Made by a program: the position numbers and the translations under genes
Notes under the pieces: model-generated
Seen by the model: the letters and a program-made list of their open reading frames with translations, nothing else
Told to the model about the DNA's origin: nothing
Databases searched by the model: none
In this document: positions 1-11,799 of the stretch, piece after piece
How the letters are laid out: each line of letters starts with the position of its first letter
Numbering within the stretch: the first letter of the stretch is position 1
Assembly: GCA_002102555.1 (NCBI GenBank)
Contig: MCFL01000034.1
Location: forward strand, 186,001-250,000
Direction of reading: 5' to 3'
DNA from: Catenaria anguillulae PL171
Taxonomy: Eukaryota; Blastocladiomycota; Blastocladiomycetes; Blastocladiales; Catenariaceae
DNA: 64,000 nucleotides

Positions 1-142
1 TGGAGATGCCCGAAAAGTGGATGATCCAGAACGATGTGGGCCCGCCCATCAGGGCGGACTTACCTGGCGCAATCATGGATGTTGGAATGAGCCATGTTGG
101 GCGGATAGGCGGAGGTGGAGGTGGAGGGGATGGGAGGGACAT
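1..142 (-). CDS. 7TM receptor-like protein, N-terminus (runs off the left edge)
   Basis: The minus strand opens with ATG at 142 and reads without a stop to the window edge (47 codons). The product starts with a proline run, then has WLIPTSMIAPGKSALMGG followed by FWIIHF. This lines up with the starts of the next two genes (WLIPVSVVIPGNSAVIGD with FWVIHL, and WFIPVASVEPGKSAAMGN with FYLVHF). It is therefore the first exon of a fourth member of the same 7TM family: extracellular N-terminus and start of TM1. A tempting GTAAGT at 60-55 looks like a splice donor, but the paralogue alignment reads straight through it. The rest of the gene lies outside the window. Ligand and partners are unknown; a G-protein-coupled sensory role is inference from topology. 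Confidence 0.75.
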   Translation of the reverse strand, partial: MSLPSPPPPPPPIRPTWLIPTSMIAPGKSALMGGPTSFWIIHFSGIS

Positions 143-1657
143 GGTTGCTGATTGGTGACGGTGGGCGGATGGGTTAATGGTTGGTAAAGCGTCGGCAGTG
201 GTGGTCGGGTATCAAGGAAGTGGTCGTTGGTTACAAATGGGTTTCCGTCGTTGAGGAAATGGGTCTGGTAAATGTCGTCGGCATTGCCTGGAAGTTTGAT
301 TTTGAACGTGAACATGGGTCCATCAAGGAGAAATGGGGGGAGCCTCCCCTTTTCATTGGAATCGAACAGACGCTCACACTGACGCAAATTTGCCGAGGAT
401 TCCGATTGCAAGCGCTGCTGCTGCTGCTGCTGCTGCTGCTATTTACTGTTGGCGTGCATGTAAACCGCCGCTTGAGGACTCTGTTGTTGCCGCCCAACAT
501 TTGTGATGGCAGAAGCGGTTTCGAAGCAATTGTGGCACTTGTTTCGCGAGGGCGGTGCGTCCGCGTGTTCTCCCGAATTGAAAGTATATTATCACGCACC
601 GAATGGTGCAAAATCGGTACAGAATCACTCGTACTATATACACGGTGGAAGTCGTAATGTTGTCGTGCCACCGGCAGGTTAGCCACGTTTCACCTTTGCC
701 TGGGCGGTTCGATTCCGATTCTCTAAATTGCAACACTTCAAACCCCCACAAGATTGAGCTCATCATTGCGTGGACAACCGATCTCAAGCGTTGCTGTGAG
801 CAACCAAGATCAATTCATCAGCCGTGTGGCTCTGACCGTTGCTGTTTGCTCTTGCGAACCGTCCTGACGTTGGCTGCGGGCTCCCTCATCCGTAACTCCA
901 GCTCCTCCCTGTGGGCGGTGGGCGGTAGGTAGTAGTGAGCAGTTCCAAAGGGTACCCATATCAGAGGAATGGTCAGTTCTTTTTCGGTCTCGTGCTGATT
1001 AAATTTTCTTGTGTGGCGCTGGTTGTTCACTTCCATTGGCGCACAGGTGATCATTCATCGTTCCCTCACCTTGCAAACAAATTACATCTTGGCACCTGAG
1101 CGGGCCGGGCCGGCCGACACAGCATAGCGCGCATACATACCGGTACCTAGGTCAGCGGTTGTTGAAGACCTTGTTGGGTGATTGTGGCGAGCCTCGGACT
1201 CATCGTAATTGTGGTTGGGGACCACGGTCAGGCCGCGTGACTCTGCTGCAATCATTCCCATTTCGGGTAAGGATATGATCACGTCCGAGCCAATTGCAAG
1301 TGAAAGGATGGGGTGCACATTGACACATAATGTTGCAGCGGCGGGTCAGGTGACTATGGAGCACCCGAATGAATGTACACACATGCACGGTCATCCCCTG
1401 CCCCGCTGACTTTGTCCCCCGAAAAGGAGGCGTTGAGGGGTTTGATGCCATGGTCGACGGCGGGTGCGGGAAGCGAACATGAGCAGCAGTTTGATGTGGA
1501 GACGTGTCCCTGTGGACAATTTCCGTTGATTTACCGTCGTCGCGGTGAGGAGTGTTGTATTCGAAAGTTGGTGAATGGAGTTTGGAACCAAGGTATGAGC
1601 GAGAACTAACAACAAGAAATGGAGGAGGAATACATAGAAAGAGTGATAGAAAGGCAC
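143..1657. other. Intergenic, 5' region of the edge 7TM gene
   Basis: About 1.5 kb between two minus-strand 7TM genes. It contains a CTG trinucleotide run near 413-440 and short ORFs on both strands that show no conserved motif. The CTG run gives polyQ/polyS/polyL readings in different frames, none convincing. No gene is supported here. Confidence 0.5.
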
Positions 1658-3072
1658 TCAAGAACGAGTGCGAACCGTTCTGCTTCGCGATCGCGCGCGA
1701 ACTTGGCGCCTTAGCTCCAGCTTCATGCTCTCATTGGTAAAGTATGCATACGCATTGGCGAATCCCATGACATTGGCACAAACGGTTGTACACAGCGATG
1801 CCAAGGGCTCAATGTACCCTTGTGCGTGGAACATGGCCAGAGCGTACGTCGCGAGCGCCAAGGGGATGTAGGTCCAAGAAGCGACACGGGTTTGGTTGGC
1901 AATACATGCACTCGCGACTTGTCCGATTTGCACTTCGCAGCGGGATACGCCCGACGAGGAGTATGACGATGTCGTAATGTCGGTCGATGAGACATCGCTT
2001 GCAATGGCCGACAGGGCGGCGTCAAGCTTGGCAGAGATGAGGAAGCGGCAGCCGGTAGTGACGAGGGCATTGACGAGCGAGATGAAGAAGGCAGTGAACG
2101 AGACGGCAACGCCGCTGGTGGTTCTTGCATTGGCGAGTGACCTGTCATTGAGCAAAATGAGAAAAAGAGTGAGACAAAGATCGCAAGATGGTCCGTTCAA
2201 CGCCGCCGTGATGATTCATTGCAATACCAGAATGCATTTGGGCCAAATCCGCCAATGAGAGCAAAAACGACGGCGACGAGTGCTGATGGACCCAGACTGC
2301 AAACGTGCAGTTTCCAATCAAACGACCCTGCATGAGTGACAGTTTGAGAGCCGGGTGAGTTGCAATAGAACCTTCGGAGCAGGAGACTTGCGTACCCAGC
2401 TTGACCGGCTTTTCTTTGACGACACGAGCATAGGCGTACAATGACAAGCAAGTGCTGAGGAGCTGGTGATAGCTGTGGAAGGAGGGCACACATTTTCTCA
2501 CGTCAGATGCTTTGTGCGGGAATCCGATGCCAGCTGCAATGAATCACGCACCCAAACAGAATGTGTACAACGAACCCAATTACTTCACTGGCGACCAGAG
2601 ATGGGATTCGGAGCGTAGCGACATGATAGACATGGTCCGCGAAACGAGCAGAGCACCAAAACAAGTCGATGAAAGCTATGTACATGGACACTCGGGACGG
2701 AAAGTCGAGCGTCGATGGCTCGGTTGATCTTGCACCGACCGATGTGCTTTGTGCGGCAGTTTGTTGCCGGCAGCCGCCAGGTGGATCATGCTTGGAACTT
2801 GAGCGAGGTGACAGCTTGCGAAAGAGCCCACCACCAAAGACATGGAGGACATTGGGCAATGGAACGTCGAGAATGTGCGCCAGGACCGCGATCGAAGACA
2901 GAATAGAGGCAAGCAGGACAATGAGGGCAGTCAAATGAATCACCCAAAACAGGGCCGGATCTCCAATGACTGCACTATTGCCTGGGATGACTACACTCAC
3001 TGGAATAAGCCATTTTGCTTGAGAGACTGGGGAAGGCGGCTGAAGGTTGACGGGGGGCAACGGTTGCGACAT
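1658..3072 (-). CDS. 7TM receptor-like protein (paralogue A)
   Basis: Four exons: 3072-2552, 2472-2396, 2327-2228 and 2141-1658. They sum to 1182 bases (393 aa) and all introns are GT-AG. Seven hydrophobic segments are visible: TM1 after PGNSAVIGD; a loop of about 65 residues; TM2 around YIAFIDLFW; TM3 ending in LSLYAYARVV; TM4 around ALVAVVFALIGGFG; TM5 after SLANARTTSG; TM6 around YIPLALATYALAMF; TM7 containing GFANAYAY. The C-tail is short and basic, rich in RS. Topology fits a G-protein-coupled receptor-like plasma-membrane protein. I cannot place it in a named receptor class, and no ligand can be inferred. Paralogue B downstream shares intron positions and phases exactly. Start chosen because the N-terminal motif aligns with the two sister genes. 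Confidence 0.8.
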
Positions 3073-4238
3073 GTCAACTCACTCTCGAGCGGGTGGAGCT
3101 GACTTGACCCAATCGTGTGAGTGATCCGGTGGTCTATGAGATGGTTGGTGGGGTATGGTCTAAGGTCGCAATGACGTAGTCGGATCAAGATCCATGACTC
3201 GGGCGAGGGTGAGGCAAGATATTTAATGCCTGCGGTCCGGAAAAACTTGCACATATACCGTTGTGTAATGTGCGGAGGTTGGAGACAGCAAATTCACGCA
3301 CCGAGTGAGCCACAACAAGTGCGGTGGAACGACTCGCCACACACATGGTCTGCGTGTGCACATTTCCATGTGCTGTGTTGTTCGGGGTCCGTCCCTGCCG
3401 GCCAACGTCGCGGCGGGTTTGGCACCTTTCCGATTCGTATAGAAGTACATACGTATTGCAAGTGCTGCTGACCTGCTGTGTCAGCACAACCTCCGAACGT
3501 TCAGACCGGAATTGGCACTCGTGGCGAGTTCGCCAGCGCCAGCCGCGAATCCAGGGCCAAGGCGGATACCATTCTCACTACCAGCGGCACGTGTGGCCGC
3601 AGCATGCCGGTAGGCATCGGCCAGGGTGGTTGACCCATGAGAGCAGAGACGGTGGGGCGAGTTGGGCGTTTCAAGTTTGGGCCTCGAACCATCCCAAACT
3701 CTCCATACAGCAGCGAGAACGCGTCTCTCTCCCATGTTGCGGCATGGTTCGGTGGCTGCTGTTGATGAATGGAAGGTTTGAGATCACAATTGCAACGTTA
3801 ACACGGTAGTTCCCCAGATGTGTGAATTAAAACCTGACACGCGACAGTTGAGACTCGATCATCCTCACCAGAAGAATTGTGCGAAGCAGCCATTCGTAAA
3901 TACCGGGTAGAGACACGCAAGTCAACGCCTCACTGTTTTGGTGGAAGTGCTTCAATGGGCTGTCTCACAGCGATCATTGCGATCTGGCTCATCAAGTTCA
4001 CGGCAGTGGGTGGGGGAGAAACAAATTTACGACTTTTGTAAGCATAATGTTGCGGAATCATGCCACTTCCCTTTGGAACCGTAGGTACATTTGCCTTTCA
4101 TGACATGGGTGCCAAGTCACAAAACATATTATTTGATGAATGGATGGAAAACGTGTTAGGTTCACAACAAAAGTCACAAAGGACAGCTCTGAAAGGTGCA
4201 CGCATGGACATGACACTCTACCCGTGCATCACAACGCA
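3073..4238. other. Intergenic between 7TM paralogues A and B
   Basis: About 1.2 kb. It holds the upstream region of gene A and the downstream region of gene B. Open frames on both strands around 3185-3809 are short, overlap one another and lack recognisable motifs, so I do not call a gene. Confidence 0.5.
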
Positions 4239-5792
4239 TCATGATACCCGCCAGACCCTTGCTGCTGCTGCTGCTGCTGTTGGGCCTCGCGGGCCTTGAT
4301 GCTGGCTGAATATTGGCCATCTCGTTTCCCGATGAGCACGGGCAACATTAGGAGGCGGCGAAATCATCTTGACCGACTGCTTGAGCATGGAGTTCTTCAT
4401 GTACGCCCACGAGTTGGCAAATCCGCTCACATTGGCCGTAATCACAACGGCCAACGACGACAAGGGCTCAATGTACCCCGCTGCCTGGAACACGGCAACC
4501 GCAAACAGGGAAATACTGAGTGGAATGTACACGAGTGACGCTGTGCGAATCAAGGTCGTGAGACATTGCGACGCCACCAGAGCACGCTGTTCTTGCACGG
4601 CTTGCTGCCACGCAGAGGCCGACGAGGAGCCACCTGAGGTGAGTTGGTGTGGCTGTTGCCACCCGATTATCCATGGATCCAGCTGGTGAGGTTGCGCCAA
4701 AACCGTCAGTCGAAACGGAGCCATGGCCACCGGTACTACCGTCCTGCCGAGAACTGATCTTGCGCAATACAGTTCCGGCAGCAGATTGCCGGGTTTCGAG
4801 CTTGCGGATCGACCGCATGGCATCCTCGAGCTTGCTTGCGATAAAGAAGTTGCTTCCTGCAGTGGCGACCGCGTTGAGAAGTGCGACGGCAAAGATGACG
4901 AATGAGAGAAATGTCCCGCCGGTTGTGCGCGCATTGGACAGGCACCTGTGCACAATAGCGAAAGATTCAGCCATGAGAAGCGCCATCATCCACGTGCAAT
5001 GGTTGCATACCAATAGCCCAGTGCTCCAAACCCGTCGAGGCCAAGAAAGATGGGGACAAGCAGGATGACCGATCCAAAGCAAACAGCTTGCAGCCGCCAA
5101 TCGCGAGAGCCTATGAATGAATCATGTACCGCCTCCGGGATTAGGAACGGTTCGATTTCATTGAGGCAGAGAACCGAAACGACAACATACCCAGTTCAAT
5201 CCGCTTGTTCTTCACCACTCGCAAGTACGTGTACAATGATAGACATGCGTGCATGAGATTATGGTAGCTGGGGGATGATTGAAGGTGAGCTCGAAGCACT
5301 TAGTGGCAATGGCAATCGGGAGAATGGTGGGTGTCGGTGATGGATGTCGTACCCAAAGAAAACCCAAACAACAACCGCGAGCGCCTTACTCGTCTCAAGA
5401 TCAGGAAATATGCCGCCAACAGTCAAGTACAAGTGATCCATGCTGTGAGCAATCGACCAAGTAAAGTCTGCGACTGCGAGATACATGGCAAACCGTGACG
5501 AGAAATCCGGCTTGCCACCCTCCGCCTGATCGAACTCTGTGAGCCGCCGAGGTTCCCCATACGCACGAAACAGACCCTTGGACCAGTTGCTCATTGCGCG
5601 CGGCACGGGGAGGTCCATGACGTGGGAAAGAACGAGGCCGGATGCCACGAGCGAGAGACAGATGTTGAAAAGAGCGGCAAAGTGAACGAGATAGAACATG
5701 GACTCGTTGCCCATGGCGGCGGATTTGCCTGGCTCGACCGAGGCGACTGGAATGAACCAGCCCGAAGAGATGATGGTCATGGTTGAGTTCAT
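4239..5792 (-). CDS. 7TM receptor-like protein (paralogue B)
   Basis: Five exons: 5792-5353, 5267-5191, 5110-5011, 4945-4740 and 4633-4239. They sum to 1218 bases (405 aa). The second and third exons are 77 and 100 bases, the same as in paralogues A and C. Matching landmarks: N-terminal PGKSAAMGN; TM2 YLAVADFTWSIAHSMDHLYL; TM3 end LSLYTYLRVVKNKRIELG; TM4 around ILLVPIFLGLDGFGALGYW; CLSNARTTGG before TM5; TM7 with GFANSWAY. An extra intron sits in the TM5-TM6 loop, and the C-tail ends in a polyalanine run coded by a GCA repeat. Like its neighbours it looks like a GPCR-type membrane sensor; function is not known. Confidence 0.8.
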
Positions 5793-6366
5793 GGGAATAA
5801 AGGAGGGTGATCGTTGGACGGGCGGGGCTCCGTTCGTTTGGACGGCGCCTGAAGCAGTCTACACCGTGCCAGTGACGGTTGGGGCAGTCAAAACAGAAAA
5901 CAAGTATCGTCGGGCCGTGCCTGACCTGGGTTGGTGGCGGTTATATACCGAACGGGTACTGAGGTTGAAGCTAGCCCCAGGAATCACCGCCGATCTCGCC
6001 ATCGTATGCTATACTCGCGCAGCTTGAACTATACAGCAAGAGTGACACATATTTCATTACCGGTTAATTGCTCACTTTTCTTGGAGGCTGGGATCAATTC
6101 CACACCGTTCCAGACATGATGTTCAGAATCGGTTGTTGGAGCCAGGATACGCGTCTTGACCCAGCCCTGCGAACGAAAAGGGTGGCTGGAAGACGGAGCT
6201 TCCATTGGTCTCTCGGCAACTGATAGTCCTTGCCGAATACTGGCCGAGCCAAGCTAGCCGAGCATAATTTTCTGTGAAACCTTTCCTGCCGATTCGGTGC
6301 AACATTCAGTCTCATCAGTGCTCGAGTGAAGTCGGCGACAATCACGATGTGGGCCAGTCAAGAGTA
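5793..6366. other. Intergenic, upstream of paralogue B
   Basis: Just under 600 bases between the start of paralogue B and the deleted paralogue D. No ORF with recognisable content is seen. It probably contains the promoter of paralogue B. Confidence 0.45.
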
Positions 6367-6641
6367 TCAGCATCGTCGTATCAAGAAACACATGAACCCA
6401 ACGCCATTCCAGCCGCGAGCGACGAGTACGTTGACTGCAGGGTCGACCATGCCTAAGCCCTGGCCGGTAACTACCGTAAGTGGCGAAACAACGATAAGAA
6501 CAAAAATGAAGAAAGACACCATCAAGCTCGCCACTGGCAGTCGCGTCCTTGTCGAGATGCCCACGTCATCGAGCTTGTCTCGCAGCCTTGTCGTTTGGGA
6601 GGCAGACCATGTAACCGTTGGATGATGACGAAGGAAAACAC
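6367..6641 (-). pseudogene. Internally deleted 7TM paralogue D (relic of a C-type gene)
   Basis: Reads like the last exon of paralogue C with a large piece missing. It starts at the same kind of acceptor (TAG then GTGT) and encodes CFPSSSSNGYMV, matching CLSSSSPNGYMV in C. It then jumps directly to QTTRLRDKLDDVGISTR, which matches the region before TM6 in C. TM5 and most of the TM5-TM6 loop (about 190 bases) are gone, the junction is out of frame, and four further codons are missing after RLRD. TM6 and TM7 remain (SFFIFVLIVVSP, then GLGMVDPAVNVLV). I found no convincing upstream exons. It is a tandem-duplication remnant and unlikely to make a receptor. Confidence 0.7.
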
Positions 6642-7659
6642 CTACAGAGGTAGGAATTGACACGCCAACGCCGAGGCCCGGCCGAAAGGAAACAATACCA
6701 AACATGACCAGCTCGGCCGCCCCATGGTGTGATCACCGTGGTCGCCAGCAGTGTATCGCGGTGTGCTTCAGTCGGCCGCATGAGCTCAATGCAAATACAA
6801 TGTTGATGCAATACTGTAGGCCATTCTCATGCAATGCGATCCCAATTCGGTGCACAACCTGCGACTGCCACGGCCAGATCCCCTGCATTGCCCCCACTGT
6901 CTCAACCGTACCGCCCCCCGGTCGCAACCGCCGCCCTAGCCGTGCGCAGGCGGCGACAAGTCCGCTCTACAAGATTCCAACAATTCCCATGCCTCGGTCG
7001 CCCGCTCAGCTGGCCCGATACTGTCCAGTTTTCCACAGATCGGTTAGTCCCGTCGGCCACGTCAGTCGGAGCAATTTTTGCGATCCTCTTGGCGCAAGAA
7101 CATACGCCGTGGGCCAGGTCAACACAGCGCAATTGAGCGTGCCGGGCGGGCGGGCGGGCGGGCGGGCTTTCAGATCGGTAGGCGTCGATTCGGGTGTGTT
7201 GCTGGAGCGTTGCTGGCCAACTACACGGGTGGATGGCACGGGCACTGACCCAAAAACGGCCAGCAAAGGCGGCGGGACTCGCGGGACGCGAAATGGCAAC
7301 TGGTCGATTTCCCGAGTGATGTCTTCCATTGCAAAATTGCAAAAAATCGCGTTGTCGTCGGTTGCTCCGCCACGTCGTCCATGCTCAGCGCGCCTGTGAC
7401 TTGCTGTGACTTGATGAGCAAGAACCATGCATGGTTCCGGGGCGCCTGTGCCGACTAGACGTGTCGGCACCATACGAACCTGCTTGCCCGCTCGTGAATG
7501 TATTTACCTTACCGACGGCAACTCTGTATTTGCATGCACCGCTAGGCATAGCAGGCCGCCACTCAAACAGGTTGCAACGATGTGATCCACAAGGCAAGCG
7601 TATCTTCGTCGTATCAATACACAGCAGTTCTACATGCATCTATGGCCTCAATCAGTGTC
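6642..7659. other. Intergenic between relic D and paralogue C
   Basis: About 1 kb with overlapping short ORFs on both strands and no conserved motif. It contains the GGGC tandem repeat listed separately. Plus-strand frames between 6704 and 7399 stay open mainly because of high GC content and are not called. Confidence 0.45.
7143..7166. repeat. GGGC tetranucleotide tandem repeat
   Basis: About six uninterrupted copies of GGGC lie between paralogues D and C. Such G-rich runs can form quadruplex structures; whether this one does is not known. Confidence 0.8.
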
Positions 7660-9003
7660 TCAAGCAACATCGTCATCAGACACCGTCCTCGTCGCCTGCC
7701 TGCAAGAGTACAAGAACCCAACTGCATTCCCAGCCGCAAGCGAGTTGAGAATCACAGTGATGAGGACGTTGGCTGCGAGATCTACCATTCCAAAACCCTG
7801 GACGACACTCACCGCAAGTGACGAAACAAAGATAGGTGCGAAAATGAAGACAGACACGGTCACCATGCTTGCCAACCGCGTTGAGATGCCCATGTCATTG
7901 AGCTGGACAATCCACCTGTCCCGCAGACGCGCCGTTTGCGAGTCGAGAACCGGTTCTTGTGCCAAGTGCGACTTGTTCGCCTTGAACGACGTATGGTCTT
8001 GAGATTTGGTGCTGAAAATGCTGCTGGCTTGATAAAAGTCGGATTCGGCGGTTTGCACGTGAATGTTCGCCTCGTCGAGGTCAGCCGAAATGGAACGCCT
8101 GCACGCAAGTGCAGCAACAGAGTTGATCAGGGCAAGAACAGCAATGCTCAGGGTGACCATGTAACCATTGGGTGATGATGAAGACAGACACCTATAGACA
8201 CATTGACGTGGTGTGAGACTATGGTCGAAAGAAACGCAGTTACCTGACCGAGATTGACTGTGTACAGCAAGCCAAGGGCTCCAAGACCGTCATACGAATA
8301 GAACAAGAGGCCGAGGATACTCGCTGTCGCCGCGCAAGGCAGGTGGAGATACCAATCAAATAGTCCTTTTGGGCGGCAGCCAAGTGCAATGTGAGTGCAA
8401 GCAAGTCCACCGGTGCCTGACCAACACAAAAAAAGTCGTACCGAGTTCAAGCCTGACTTGCCAGCGAATGCGCAAGTACGTGACGAGCGTCAGATAGAGC
8501 TGCGACAACATGACGTATCTGCGTGACCCAAGATTAAGTTGCAAGGGGATACAGTCAAGACAAGAGTCATGGTCAAGCGAACACATGTCCGTGGCACGTA
8601 CACAAGGAAGAAAAAAGCTGCGGCGGCAAGCGCCGTGGTTGCGGAATCGGAATTGGCGCTTGTCAGCACCATGATTTGGTGCAAAACTTGCACGAATCCA
8701 AATCCAAGTGAGGACATCATAATGTAACTTGCAATCCGCGACGGCAAGTCACGTTTTCCGCGAAACGATTTGCTGCGACTTTTGAATGTGAGACAAATTG
8801 AGTGTTTGATCATTCGCTGTTGAAAGGACGTACGCAATCGCAATGGCGCATGCGATAATGGAGACGCCGACGGGCAAAAAGACGGCTGCGATAATCGAGA
8901 CATGAGAAAGCGGGGTCATATCGTCAAAGCCCTGCATAGAAGCTGGACGACCAGGTTGCGGTTGGGAATTCATGGTTGATGTCGGCATTATGGTGGTATG
9001 CAT
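7660..9003 (-). CDS. 7TM receptor-like protein (paralogue C)
   Basis: Five exons: 9003-8834, 8772-8602, 8518-8442, 8365-8266 and 8191-7660. They sum to 1050 bases (349 aa). The third and fourth exons are 77 and 100 bases, matching the equivalent exons of A and B, so the genes share descent despite low protein identity. Landmarks: TM1 VSIIAAVFLPVGVSIIACAIAIA; TM2 SRIASYIMMSSLGFGF; TM3 end LTLVTYLRIRWQVRLELG; TM4 ending in YDGLGALGLL; CLSSSSPNGYMV before TM5; TM6 VSVFIFAPIFVSSLAVSVV; TM7 with LAAGNAVGF. The loop between TM1 and TM2 is much shorter than in A and B. The start is uncertain: three further in-frame ATGs follow within the first 30 codons. GPCR-like membrane protein; role unknown. Confidence 0.78.
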
Positions 9004-9554
9004 GTGTGTCTATCTATGAGTTCTTGAAACGTCTATTGTTCGAGCGCATATACAAATTGGCATTGTTGGAAAGATGGGTTGCCAGGGGTTTTCAATGTCG
9101 TCCGGTAGGTTGGGGTCACCATCGTCACACGTTAGCAAAGAATGATCAAGGTGTGTCTTACTACCGAAGACCGAGGCCGAAGCCATTGCAGCACTGTTGG
9201 AAAGGCCCCGGTCGAGGCTGAGGCTGCATACCTGGGACCATATGTCGTCCCAGCCAAGACAATTTTGTCAATATGAGCATGAGCTCTATTCGCTCCGGCA
9301 AGCCTGAACACGTTCGGCGCGCTCGGCACGTGAGCCGCGAACACAATAGTGCCTCCTGCATCCATTCGGCCGGCCAAACGAAGTCAAGTCACACGCTGAC
9401 TGACCCTGCTGTCGCCTTCAGTCCAAGTCGACTTGCCGACCAAACTGATCTATTGTGCAATTCTCATGTCCATCAAACCTCATCGTATCATTTGAACAAA
9501 CACTAGGACGATCCGAGCTACTTCTCCCTTCTCGTGAAGTTGTTCAAGCGAAAT
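9004..9554. other. Intergenic between paralogue C and the ODAD4 gene
   Basis: About 550 bases holding the upstream region of paralogue C and the 3' end of the ODAD4 gene. No supported gene. Confidence 0.5.
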
Positions 9555-11799
9555 CTACTCCTGCGCTTGCTGCTCCTGTCCTTGCGTCATCGGCTCTTGC
9601 ATCTGGGAATGGGACTGACTGCCATCCACGACAGGCTCCTGCTTGTCAGCGACCTGTGGCTCGCCTTCACTCGCCACCGGCGCAGCTGCGCCGCCAATTT
9701 GCTCACTTGGCCGCTTGCTAGACGACGCCGACGCGGGCTTGGAAGCCGCCGCAGGTGCAAGGGCAGCAGATGCAGGACGAGGTGGCAGTGCCTCAAGCGC
9801 CTTTTTGATGGCGACAATGGCGTTTTCCTCCTTGAGAGCGACAGCCGTTTTCAACGCAGTTTCGTATCCTAGACGTGCGCGTGCAGGGTCGGTTTTGGCT
9901 ATGGACATGGTTGAGTCAACCTACTGCCCCACCGCCATCGGCCCTCTCACGTTGAAGAAAAGGAAAAACATACCGAAAACTTGCCCAAGCAACACATGCG
10001 CATTCAGGATCCACCGCTGCTCGTTGGCCTCATTTGCAAATTGGCACGACAATTGTGCATTTTTGCGAGCATCCTCGTCCTGGCCCATCTCAATAAAGCA
10101 CCGTGCCATGTCGTGATACAGCCACGCACGCTCGACGGGCGTCAGCGGGAATGGCGTCGCGAGCTTTTGCTCCCAGCACTTTGCGGCATCGGCGAATTTG
10201 CCTTGCTTGGCGTATGCACGACCAATGTGACCATACGTCACTGATTGCACTTCAGGCGTGATGGATTTAATTGCGAGGACTGTGCCAAAGAGAACCAACC
10301 GTTCGTGAGAAAAAAAAAAGTTCACAATATGGATCTATGGCCCAAGAAACATACCCTGCTTGTATCGCTTCTCTGCCTCTGGATAGTTCTTGACCTCGAG
10401 GGCCGCATTCCCCATGACACTGGCAACGTGCGCCCTCAGCTGCTCTTTATCCGGATTGTCGTCCAAGTTGGCCATCAAAAAGTCCCTGCCAAGTGCCAAC
10501 ACCCTTGCATGCTTGGCATTGCTGACGGCCGCATTAATCGCATGAAAGATGGCCATGGGCCCACCCTTGACTACCGGACGTGGGGCACTTGGCTTTCCTG
10601 CCGACCCCGTTGCTGCTGCTGCCGCCGCACCCCCGCCCGGCGTGGGCGACGTGGGTGCCGATTTCCCACTGGCTTCCTTTTCCCTCTCCTTTTCGCGTTG
10701 CAGCTGCCTGTTCCTGGCACTCGCCATCTTTGTACGAATGGCCTGCGCCTCCTTTCTGCGCGCATAGATAGGCTTTTGCTGCCTCCAAAACTCGGTGCGT
10801 GTTTCCAAGTACTTGAGGGCATCCGTGACCAGGTCGAGAATACGGTCGTTTGGATTGTTGATAAAGTCGCGGTCGTTGAGCAGCTGTTCCAAGTACTCCT
10901 TGTCTGCATACAGCTCGCCCAGCAGCTGCTTTTGGTCGCGCTCCGGCGGCGGCGCTTGTGCTGATTCGCCACGCGGAATCACCTTTTTGGTGTTGTTGAC
11001 AGTGCTCACTGTGACTCCGTGAGGGGCCGTGGTGGGCGACAACGACGATGTGCCGCCGCCGGGCGTCGTGGTGGATGTCGACGACCGGTCTGGTTTGGCC
11101 GACCGTTTGGCAATGGCGCGAGCTGCGACTGGAGTGGTTTGGCGTTTGGATGCATCGAGCGAGAAGTTGGCGGGTGCCTTGAACTTGTAATCGCGTGGAT
11201 CTGTCAATGTAACCCACATGTCAGCTTGGTTTGCTCATCGTGGACCGGCTCAAGTACACGTTCGGGCTCTGTACGAACTCCCAATACTGTTATCAATAGC
11301 CTCACGAGCCTTTTGAATACCCAGCCGAAACTCGTCCAGCTCTGGGCGTAGCTTGTTCCCGCGATGGTAGTACACGAGCGCCATCTCAAAGTCGCCCTTG
11401 GCGTACAATGCTTCAGCCTTTTGGTACATGCCCTTGAAAAACTCTGCGTCCTCCTTGAGTGCCGTTTCGGCGTCTTGCAGAGCCATGTCGGCATCGCCCA
11501 GTTGCAGATAGCATTTGGAGCGCGCAACCAGGCAGTTTTTCTCGGTTGGGCGCATGTTGAGAGCCTGTTTTGAGTGATTAGGCGAGTGTATTCAAGTCAA
11601 AAGGTCGATTAACACCATGTCAAATGGCGAATAGACAGACCTTGGTGTAAGCCTCAATGGCCTTGCGGTACTCGCCCTGCTTGGCGAGAATGTCACCCTC
11701 AGCAGCATAGCTTTGGAAGGAGGAAACTGGGCCTTCGACCTCGGATCCATCGCCTTCAAACTCTTGTTGGCGGCCCGCTTGTTCAACGGCTGCAGGCAT
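9555..11799 (-). CDS. ODAD4: Outer dynein arm docking complex subunit 4 (TTC25-type TPR protein)
   Basis: Five exons: 11799-11641, 11564-11279, 11200-10355, 10279-9974 and 9898-9555. They sum to 1941 bases (646 aa), close to the usual length of animal TTC25/ODAD4. The N-terminal TPR block carries family signatures: GDILAKQGEYRKAIEAYTKA, KNCLVARSKCYLQLGDADMA, FFKGMYQKAEALYAKGDF, YYHRGNKLRPELDEFRLGIQ and KAREAIDNSIG. A variable Pro/Ser/Ala-rich linker follows, then a conserved helical stretch (ADKEYLEQLLNDRDFI) and C-terminal TPRs with AINAAVSNAKHARVLALGRD and TYGHIGRAYAKQGKF. ODAD4 anchors outer dynein arms to the axonemal doublets. It is expected only in organisms that build motile flagella, which is the main clue to the host. 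The gene ends in TAG, so TAG is a stop here. Confidence 0.92.

Noticed and set aside
50-65. Consensus GTAAGT splice donor on the minus strand
   Set aside because: Alignment with the 7TM paralogues shows continuous coding sequence through it.
413-520. TAG directly before a polyglutamine frame on the minus strand, hinting at a reassigned TAG codon
   Set aside because: ODAD4, SF3A3 and other clear genes end in TAG, so the code is standard. The polyQ frame is probably not coding, because the true coding start at this edge is at 142.
706-716. GGTTCGATTCC, a perfect match to a tRNA B box
   Set aside because: No A box at the right distance and no acceptor or anticodon stems could be formed around it.
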